Below the pieces are notes generated by a model. It was not told where the DNA came from. It made no database searches and saw nothing but the letters and a program-made list of their open reading frames with translations. DNA of 64,000 nt, from NCBI GenBank assembly GCA_036274895.1, contig DASUEU010000078.1, forward strand, positions 1 to 64,000, read 5' to 3'. This document shows, in pieces, positions 8,307-14,751 of this stretch. Every line of letters begins with the position of its first letter. Position 1 is the stretch's first letter. This DNA is from CALMKX01 sp036274895 (GTDB taxonomy: Bacteria > Acidobacteriota > Thermoanaerobaculia > Multivoradales > SZUA-115). A program made the translations under genes and the position numbers.

Positions 8307-9027
8307 GGAATGGTCTCTTCTTGGGGTTTAGGTGGACCACCTCGGGGAAGCCGGGTTTGTTGGTCGCGGTGTTATGCGTGAAGCCATAAGGTGGGCGTGG
8401 GTTTCGGTTGGCGCGAAAGCAGGGATTGGAGGCCGCCGAAAGCGCTGTCGGGACGTGAGCCACGGCAATGAGGCCGCGCGAAAACTCAAGATCCACAAGA
8501 GGGACATCCGCCGGGATGTGGCAAGTGAGGCCCAGGACGGTGCGGAGACGCTGTGCACTGTCCCCGACTGAAGGGTGATCGACCGGATCAGAGCCAACGC
8601 CACCTCCCGCAACCTCGACGAAGTAGGACCACACCCTGCCTCGCGTGGAGAGACATGTTAACTCAGTTGTCGTGCGCCCGCGAGTGTAGGTCCTTGCGTG
8701 CGGGGCCGTTGAGACGCCTGCGGGCGCCCGGAGGAGATCGAAGTGGCTCTCTGTGACCACTCGATGGAGCGTCGCCAAGTCGCTGGGGAGGCAAGCTCGC
8801 GGGCCAGCGAGGAAGAACCGCTTCCACCCGCAGACTGTGTCGAATCGCTCCTTCGCTGCCAGGCCGGATTTGGCAGCAAGGCGGGCGGTGCAGCTCCTTA
8901 GGAACCGACTCCAAGTCGTTGGTTCTACGAGCTTCTCTGTTTGGAGATTGCTGACTACCATACCGGGGTCCCTGCAATCCGGGAAAGAGCGGATGGTGTC
9001 GACCAGCCACTTCGGGAGGATAGGCAT
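8281..9027 (-). CDS. Uncharacterised 248-residue protein, first gene of KaiC-SBP operon
   Basis: Not recognised. The chain starts MPILPKWLVDTIRSFPDC with a GAGAGG ribosome-binding site six bases upstream of the ATG, which supports this start. It has a central part containing VWSYFVEVAGGG and PLVDLEFSRGLIAVAHVP, which looks like alternating beta-strands, and a basic, proline-rich C-terminus. There is no signal peptide or membrane helix. It reads away from the CHAT gene, with 157 bases between the two starts, and its end overlaps the next operon gene by 26 bases. Real coding is supported by the ribosome-binding site and tight coupling; no function can be assigned. Confidence 0.55.
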   Translation of the reverse strand: MPILPKWLVDTIRSFPDCRDPGMVVSNLQTEKLVEPTTWSRFLRSCTARLAAKSGLAAKERFDTVCGWKRFFLAGPRACLPSDLATLHRVVTESHFDLLRAPAGVSTAPHARTYTRGRTTTELTCLSTRGRVWSYFVEVAGGGVGSDPVDHPSVGDSAQRLRTVLGLTCHIPADVPLVDLEFSRGLIAVAHVPTALSAASNPCFRANRNPRPPYGFTHNTATNKPGFPEVVHLNPKKRPFHVQWRRVS

Positions 9028-9184
9028 TGGTGCCTCTCACGCGCCTGGCTTGCGCTGCAATTGTAGGATTGCGCGATTCTGCTGCGTTCGAAGTTGCGGT
9101 GTCAAGGCCGAGTAGGCTGGGGCATCGGGCGTGGTTGTGACAGCGAGCCAAGGGGCGCTGCGGTATCTTCGCTTGGACGCTCAG

Positions 9185-12100
9185 ATGCTCTTCGCAGCGA
9201 CACGCTGGCTCCGCACCGCACTCGCCTTCCTCTTCCTCGCTCTCGCCCTCAGGGCCGCCGGGGAGCCGAGGAACCTCCGGCCCGGCCAGCCGCTCGTGGC
9301 CTCGTTGGCTCCCGGCCAGGAGCATCGCTGGCGGCTCGAGGCGACGGGAGAGGGGCCGTGGCGGCTCGGTGTCGCGCAGCGGGGGGTGGACGTGGAGCTC
9401 GAGCTGGTGGGGCCGGGCGAGGAGCGGCGCGCGGTGGACGGCCCCTTCGACCGGCTGGGTTGGGAGTCCTTGGTGGTCGAAGGGCCCACGGCCGGGATGG
9501 AGGTGGTGGTGCGGGCCGGGGAGGCGGGCGCTCCGGCCGGGGTGTACGAGCTGCGGCTCGAGACCTTGGCGCCCGCGGCCCTCGATGCCGAGCGGGCCTA
9601 CTCGCGTGCCGGCGAGCGCTACGACCAGGGACAGCGGCGGGAGGCCCTCGCCGAGTACCTGCGCGCCCGGTGTGCCTTCGCAGACCGCGGGGATGCCGCG
9701 GCCGAGGCCCGCTCCCTCTACGCCGCGGCGGTGGTGGCGCGCCTGGCCGGCGAGAACGCCCAGGCCCGCGACCTCGCCGGGCAGGCCGTCGAGCAGTGGC
9801 GGCAGCAGGGTGACGCCGCCTTCGAGGCCAGCGCCGAGAACGAGCTCGGCCTCGCCATCTGGTTGCTGGGGGATCCCGCCGCCGCCCGGGAGCGCTTCGA
9901 GCGTGCCCGTGACTTGGCCGCGGGCGCGGGCTTCCCCTACGGCGAGGCGGTGGCCCGGGCCAACCTCTGCCTGCTCTACCTGTCTCGCGGCGAGCTCGAA
10001 GCCGGTCTCACCTGCTACGAGGAGGCTCTGCCCCGGCTCGCCGAGGTGCAGGCCGTGGCTCTCGAAGGGGCGGCCTGGACCAACGTCGGCCGGGCCCGCG
10101 ACACCCTGGGCCGTCCCGAAGAGGCGAGCGCCGCCTACGACCGCGCCCTCGAGCGGCTCAAGCGAGCGGGCAACCGGGAGGGGGAGGCGCGGGTCGCCAA
10201 CAACCTCGGCATCCTCGCCCAGCAGATGGGCGACCTCGACGGGGCCCTGGCCCGCTACGGCGAGGCCCTGGCGGCTTTCCGCGAGCTGGGGGACCGGCGC
10301 TGGCAGGCCTGGACCCTGGGCAACCTCGGCCTGCTCTATGCCGGGCTCGACGAGCTCGAGGCAGCGCGGGCCGCCGGCCGCGAGGCCCTCGGCCTCTGGC
10401 AGGCCCTGGGCGAGCCGGCCGGGCAAGCCTCGACCCTGATGACGCTGGGCCTGCTCGCCAGCCGCGAGGGCAAGGACGAGGAGGCCCTCGCCCTCCACGG
10501 CCAGGCCGTGGAGCTGCGCCGCGGCCTCGGCGACCGCCGCGGCCTGGGCCTTTCCCTCACGCAGCTGGCACGGGCACAGCTCGTTGCCGGCCGGCCCCTC
10601 GCCGGCCGCGTGGCGATCGAGGAGGCCCTCGAGCTGCTCGCGGCTGCCGGAGACCAGGCCGGCCGTGCCGAAGCCCTGCTGGTGGCGGCGCGGGTCGATG
10701 AGGCTCTTGGTGACCCCCTCGTCGCCCGGGCGCGGGTGGTGGCGGCCCAGGCCCTGGCCCGGGAGGGCGCCGATCGGCCGCTCGGGGTGCGCTCGGGCGT
10801 GGCTCTCGCAGAGCTCGAGAGGAGGCTGGGCCGAGGTCGCGAGGCCCTGGCCGAGGTCGTGGCGGCCCTCGACGGCATCGAGGGACTTCGCCCCTCGGCC
10901 GGCAGGGGCGACCTCGCCGCCTCCTACGGGGCCGTCCAGCAGCGGGCCTATGAGCTGGCGATCGACCTGCAGATGGCGGCCCACCGGGCCGAGCCCGGGG
11001 CCGGCTGGGAGCGCGAGGCCCTGGCCACCGCCGAGCGCGCCCGGGCGCGGGCCCTGCTCGACGTGCTCACGGCCGCGAAGGTGGATCTGGGGGCCGATGC
11101 CGACCCGCAGCTCTTCGCCCGCAAGCGCTCCCTCGAGCGCCAGCTGGCCGCCCTCGGCGCCCGCGCGGTGGCGGATCGGGAGGCCGTGCTGGCGGAGGAA
11201 GCTCGGCTCTCGAGGGAGCTCGACCTCACCGAGGCCCGGTTGCGAGAGACGGCTCCGGCCTACGGCGAGCTGACCCGCCCCCGCCCCCTCGGCGCGGCGG
11301 AGATCCAGGCGCGGCTGGAGCCCTCGACGCTGCTGCTGGTCTATCGCCTGGGTGAGCAGGAGAGCCACCTCTGGGCCTTGACCGAGCAGGAGCTCGAGGC
11401 CGTTTCCCTGCCACCGGCCGGGGAGATCGAGGACGCCGTGCGCCGCTTCCACGAGCTGGCGGCCCGCTTCGATCCCGCCGACCGCGCGGAGCAGGCAGCC
11501 CTGGCCGAGAAGCTCTCCCGGCTGCTACTGGCGCCCGTCTCCGGCCGTCTCGGGGCCCGGCGGGTGGCGATCGTGGCGGACGGCGCCCTGGCCTACCTGC
11601 CCTTCAGCGCCCTGCCGGTGCCCGGCGCGGAGCCGGGGCCGGCGGGGTTGATGGTGGCGGGGCGGGAGCTGCTCTCGCTGCCGTCGGCGAGCGTGCTCGA
11701 GGCCGTGCAGCGCTTGGTGGCGGATCGCTCGCCGGCACCGCGTCGCGCCCTGCTGCTCGCCGATCCGGCCGACGTGGCCCTGCCGCGCTTGCCCGGCGCC
11801 GGGCGCGAGGCCGAGGCGATCGCGGCCCTGGCTCCGGCCGGGGAGGTTACGGTGCTCACCGGTGCGGCCGCCCGGCGAGAGGTGCTGCTCGGGCCGGAGG
11901 CGCGCAGCTATCGGGTGCTGCACTTCGCCACTCACGGCCTGCTCGACAGCGCCCGGCCGGCGTTGTCCGGGCTGCTGCTCGCGGGCTCCGGCGGCGGGGG
12001 AGCGCCGGGGCCCGGCTTCCTGGGCCTGGCGGACCTCTACAGCCTCGACCTCGACGCCGACCTGGTGGTGCTCTCGGCCTGCCGCACGGCCCTCGGCCGG

Positions 12101-12355
12101 GAGATCCGGGGGGAGGGGCTCTCCGGGCTCGCCCGGGGCTTTCTCCACGCCGGGGTGCCGCGGGTGGTGGCGAGCCTGTGGCCGGTCGAGGACCGGGCCA
12201 CCGCTCGGCTGATGACCGAGCTCTACCGCGGCCTCTGGCAGCGGGGCCTGGCCCCGGCCGCGGCCCTCGCCGAGGCGCAGCGGGCGGTCCGGGCCGAGCG
12301 CCGCTGGCAGGATCCGTACTTCTGGGCCGGCTTCACCCTCCAGGGAGGGTGGTGA
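9185..12355 (+). CDS. TPR protein with C-terminal CHAT (caspase-like) protease domain
   Basis: The frame is open from a GTG at 9131, but the ATG at 9185 gives a clean signal peptide or membrane anchor (RWLRTALAFLFLALALRAAG), so it is preferred. Residues 30-130 are a beta-rich segment, about 130-560 are repeated TPR helices (VANNLGILAQQMGDLDGAL, TLGNLGLLYAGLDELE), 560-720 are helical linker, and 720-1056 are the CHAT domain. The catalytic dyad is visible: His917 in HFATHG and Cys966 in LSACRTALG, followed by the typical GFLHAGVPRVVASLWPV and a C-terminal DPYFWAGFTL. CHAT proteases are related to caspases and separases and cut specific partner proteins. The next gene is close behind and may encode a partner or target; none is proven. 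Confidence 0.88.
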   Translation: MLFAATRWLRTALAFLFLALALRAAGEPRNLRPGQPLVASLAPGQEHRWRLEATGEGPWRLGVAQRGVDVELELVGPGEERRAVDGPFDRLGWESLVVEGPTAGMEVVVRAGEAGAPAGVYELRLETLAPAALDAERAYSRAGERYDQGQRREALAEYLRARCAFADRGDAAAEARSLYAAAVVARLAGENAQARDLAGQAVEQWRQQGDAAFEASAENELGLAIWLLGDPAAARERFERARDLAAGAGFPYGEAVARANLCLLYLSRGELEAGLTCYEEALPRLAEVQAVALEGAAWTNVGRARDTLGRPEEASAAYDRALERLKRAGNREGEARVANNLGILAQQMGDLDGALARYGEALAAFRELGDRRWQAWTLGNLGLLYAGLDELEAARAAGREALGLWQALGEPAGQASTLMTLGLLASREGKDEEALALHGQAVELRRGLGDRRGLGLSLTQLARAQLVAGRPLAGRVAIEEALELLAAAGDQAGRAEALLVAARVDEALGDPLVARARVVAAQALAREGADRPLGVRSGVALAELERRLGRGREALAEVVAALDGIEGLRPSAGRGDLAASYGAVQQRAYELAIDLQMAAHRAEPGAGWEREALATAERARARALLDVLTAAKVDLGADADPQLFARKRSLERQLAALGARAVADREAVLAEEARLSRELDLTEARLRETAPAYGELTRPRPLGAAEIQARLEPSTLLLVYRLGEQESHLWALTEQELEAVSLPPAGEIEDAVRRFHELAARFDPADRAEQAALAEKLSRLLLAPVSGRLGARRVAIVADGALAYLPFSALPVPGAEPGPAGLMVAGRELLSLPSASVLEAVQRLVADRSPAPRRALLLADPADVALPRLPGAGREAEAIAALAPAGEVTVLTGAAARREVLLGPEARSYRVLHFATHGLLDSARPALSGLLLAGSGGGGAPGPGFLGLADLYSLDLDADLVVLSACRTALGREIRGEGLSGLARGFLHAGVPRVVASLWPVEDRATARLMTELYRGLWQRGLAPAAALAEAQRAVRAERRWQDPYFWAGFTLQGGW

Positions 12356-12422
12356 GGATGCGACTCTCGACCGACCGATCCCACTAACCGAACCAGCAGC
12401 ACCTGAGAATGAGGAGAACCCG

Positions 12423-12863
12423 ATGACGCAGAACACCGTGGCGGATTTCGTCGGCAGCTGGCAGATCAAGTGGACCCAAGGTGAGGCCGGAATCTGGGCT
12501 CCGGGCTGGCTCCTGCTCCTCGGCACGGGCACCCTGGGCGACACGCCCCCCTGGTTGAACGGTGAGTACCAGACCTGCCTCGGCTGCGCGATCGCCAAGC
12601 CGGAAGGGGAGACCCTCGACGTGATCTACTCGACGGACTCCTCGACCGGCAACCAGCCCGGTGATCTGCTCTACGCCAGCGGCGTGCTGCGGGGCCTGAT
12701 CTGGTGGGAGCAGCAGCCGACCTGGGTCTTCATCTCCCTGGCCCGGGTCGAGCTGACCAGCAACTCCACCTACCGCTTCCTCTACGGCACCACGGTGTGG
12801 GGGGACCCCGACCAGGTCGGAGTCTGGGGCGCCGAGCCGGTGCCGCGCCCGCCGGGGGGCTGA
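12423..12863 (+). CDS. Small protein of unknown function next to CHAT protease
   Basis: Not recognised. The 146 residues are Trp- and Gly-rich (GSWQIKWTQGEAGIW, LIWWEQQPTWVF) and look like an all-beta barrel or sandwich; no signal peptide is present. The ATG follows GAGGAGA nine bases upstream, a good ribosome-binding site. It lies 67 bases after the CHAT gene on the same strand, so co-transcription is likely. Given that CHAT enzymes act on neighbouring gene products in characterised systems, it is a candidate substrate or regulator, but the sequence itself does not show this. A hairpin-repeat region follows. Confidence 0.6.
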   Translation: MTQNTVADFVGSWQIKWTQGEAGIWAPGWLLLLGTGTLGDTPPWLNGEYQTCLGCAIAKPEGETLDVIYSTDSSTGNQPGDLLYASGVLRGLIWWEQQPTWVFISLARVELTSNSTYRFLYGTTVWGDPDQVGVWGAEPVPRPPGG

Positions 12864-12877
12864 GGCGGCCGCCAAGA

Positions 12878-13028
12878 GCTGGGTCGCGTCGCAGACGGCA
12901 ACCCAGCCTACGTCCTGGAACCCCCTCACCCCGACCCTCTCCCCCCTTGGCAGGAGGAGAGGGGGCCGGAAGGGCCGTCACCCAGTAACTCGTAGGCTGG
13001 GTTAGGCCCGGCAGGGCCGTAACCCGGC
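12878..13028. repeat. Cluster of dispersed hairpin repeats
   Basis: Three elements are packed between two genes. The first pairs AGCTGGGT (12878-12885) with ACCCAGC (12901-12907) and ends CTACG. The second has CTCACCCCGACCCTCTCC (from 12926) opposed by GGAGAGGGGG. The third is GTAGGCTGGGTTAGGCCC (from 12992) opposed by GGGCCGTAACCCGGC. The first and third are inverted versions of one element that recurs at 50179-50266. These look like mobile non-coding repeats, not genes. Confidence 0.6.
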
Positions 13029-13134
13029 TCCTGACTGCTAGCATCCGCCTCTCTGCCACACCCTGACGAGGGAGGCCCCGCTGAGCCCCGACCCGCCCGC
13101 GACCGATCACGGCCCCGAGCCGATCCCCGCCCTG

Positions 13135-13740
13135 GTGGCGCGGATCCGGGCCGGGGATCGCGAGGCCGAGGGTTCCCTGGTCGAGCGCTTCGGCAAGGGC
13201 ATCGCCCTGCTGCTCGATCGCCACTGCCGCGGGGGCGATGCCGAAGACCTCTTCCAGGACACCTTCCGCCTGGTGATCGAGAAGCTGCGCCGCGGCGAGC
13301 TGCGCGAGAGCGAGAAGCTCCCCGCCTTCCTCGCCCAGGTGGCGCGCAGCCTCGCCATCGAGCATTACCGCAAGGCCGCCCGCCGCAAGACCGAGCCGGA
13401 CAGCGAGGCCCTGGCCTTCGTTCCCGCCTCGGCCGCGAGCCCCTTGACCGAGCTGCTGGCGAGCGAGAACGCTGCTCTGGCGCGGCAGGTGGTGCGCGAG
13501 CTGGGGACCGCCCGGGACCGCGAGATCCTGCTGCGCTTCTACCTCGCCGAGGACGACAAGGACACCATCGCCGCCGACCACGGCCTGAGCAGTCTCCAGT
13601 TCAACCGTGTGCTCCACCGTGCCCGCCAGCGCTACAAGGAGCTTTACCTCGCCCGAGTCGCGGCCGGGGCCGGCCGGGGCCGGGCCGCCCTGGGCGCGCT
13701 AGTTGCGATGTTCCTGGGTCTCGTCCCACTATCCCGGTAG
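13135..13740 (+). CDS. ECF-type RNA polymerase sigma factor
   Basis: Region 2 is visible at residues 10-85 (GDAEDLFQDTFRLVIEKL, then FLAQVARSLAIEHYRK) and region 4 at about 120-170 (RDREILLRFYLAEDDKDTIA then LQFNRVLHRARQRYKEL). The C-terminus has a short hydrophobic tail (ALGALVAMFLGLVPL), uncommon for a soluble sigma factor and perhaps membrane-associating. The GTG start given is conservative. The frame continues upstream, and a CTG at 13081 sits behind a strong GAGGGAGG, so translation may begin there and add 18 residues. It overlaps nothing and is followed after 25 bases by a zinc-finger membrane protein, the usual arrangement for a sigma factor and its anti-sigma factor. Confidence 0.82.
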   Translation: MARIRAGDREAEGSLVERFGKGIALLLDRHCRGGDAEDLFQDTFRLVIEKLRRGELRESEKLPAFLAQVARSLAIEHYRKAARRKTEPDSEALAFVPASAASPLTELLASENAALARQVVRELGTARDREILLRFYLAEDDKDTIAADHGLSSLQFNRVLHRARQRYKELYLARVAAGAGRGRAALGALVAMFLGLVPLSR

Positions 13741-13765
13741 GGAGAGAGGCAACCGAGCCGCCGCC

Positions 13766-14617
13766 ATGGACCACCGAGAGATCGTCGAGCAGGGCTGGAT
13801 CGAGCTCTATCGCCGGGGTCAGCTGGCGCCGGAGGCGGAGGTGCGCTTCGAGGAGCACTTCCTGGGCTGCCCGCAGTGCCAACAGGACCTCGACCTCGCT
13901 CGCAGCTTCCAGCGGGGCCTCCAGGCCATGGCGGCCCAGGAGGTGGCCAGGGCGGCCGTGGGGGCGGGGCTCGCCGCCTTCTTCGCCCGGCGCTCCCGGC
14001 TCCTGTTCGGCGTCGCAGCGCTGGTGGCCCTGGTCGGCCTGAGCGCCGCCCTCTACCTCTCGACGGCGCGCAACCGCCAGCTGGCGAGCCTCGCCGGCGA
14101 GCTCAAGAGCGAGCTCGACGAGCGGGAGCTGGCCCGTCGCAAGCTGGCCCAGGAGCTGGCCGAAGGCCGCGAGCGATCCGAGCGGGAGCGCGCCGAGCTG
14201 GCCGAGCGGATCGCCACGCTCGAGACTGCAGCCGCGACCGGCCGGGCTGCCACCGGCCTCGCCAGGCCGCAGGTGCTTTCCTCGGTCTACCTGATGGCGG
14301 TGGTGCGCGGCGAAGAGGACGCGCCGGCGGCGATCGTCGACCTCGCCCAGACCGCCGAGCCCATCACCCTCGCCGTGCCCATCGACCTCGACCCGCGGAT
14401 CCACCGCTACCGCCTCACCTTGACCGACCCGGCCGGCCGGGTCCTGGTCACCCTCGGCGATCTCCTGCCCAACCCCCTCGAGACGCTGCTGCTCGCCGTG
14501 CCGGGGGCCTCCCTCGGCCCCGGGGACCATCTGCTCGCCCTCGACGGCATCACGCCGGACGGCTCTGCCCTCCCCCTCGAGCGTTATCGGGTGCGGGTGG
14601 TCGGCCGGCGCCCCTGA
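13766..14617 (+). CDS. zf-HC2-type membrane protein, probable anti-sigma factor
   Basis: The N-terminus has the zinc-binding pattern EEHFLGCPQCQQDL (His-x3-Cys-x2-Cys) of anti-sigma domains. A single membrane helix follows (LLFGVAALVALVGLSAALYL, about residues 74-95). A strongly charged coiled coil covers about 96-155, and a beta-rich C-terminal domain of about 120 residues should be outside the membrane. The ATG at 13766 places the zinc finger near the start and is preferred over the longer frame, which would overlap the sigma gene. Position right behind the ECF sigma factor suggests it binds and silences it; the extracytoplasmic part may sense or bind an unknown signal. Confidence 0.75.
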   Translation: MDHREIVEQGWIELYRRGQLAPEAEVRFEEHFLGCPQCQQDLDLARSFQRGLQAMAAQEVARAAVGAGLAAFFARRSRLLFGVAALVALVGLSAALYLSTARNRQLASLAGELKSELDERELARRKLAQELAEGRERSERERAELAERIATLETAAATGRAATGLARPQVLSSVYLMAVVRGEEDAPAAIVDLAQTAEPITLAVPIDLDPRIHRYRLTLTDPAGRVLVTLGDLLPNPLETLLLAVPGASLGPGDHLLALDGITPDGSALPLERYRVRVVGRRP

Positions 14618-14674
14618 AGGCTCCGGCCTTGCCGGCTGCCGTGGTATGGACCCTGCACGATCCTTCGTTGAATA

Positions 14675-14690
14675 TTACATAGAAATGTAA
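14675..14690. promoter_or_regulatory. AT-rich inverted repeat upstream of sigma-TPR gene
   Basis: TTACAT and ATGTAA are separated by AGAA inside a conspicuously AT-rich patch in an otherwise GC-rich gap of 134 bases. It lies about 60 bases before the start of the next gene, where an operator or promoter would be expected. No factor is identified. Confidence 0.35.
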
Positions 14691-14751
14691 ATTCACGCCC
14701 CCCGCTTCACGGCGTCCTCCGCTCGGCTCGCACCGAACAGGAGGTGAGGGG

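Noticed and set aside
8663..11452. A 929-codon open frame antisense to the CHAT-TPR gene
   Set aside because: It is open only because of the strong GC3 bias of the sense gene; its product is Gly/Arg/Leu-rich without domains, and the sense strand has a full CHAT site.
9185..12355. A type III-E CRISPR (TPR-CHAT) locus
   Set aside because: No repeat-spacer array, gRAMP or Cas gene is in the window; the N-terminal export signal also argues against it.
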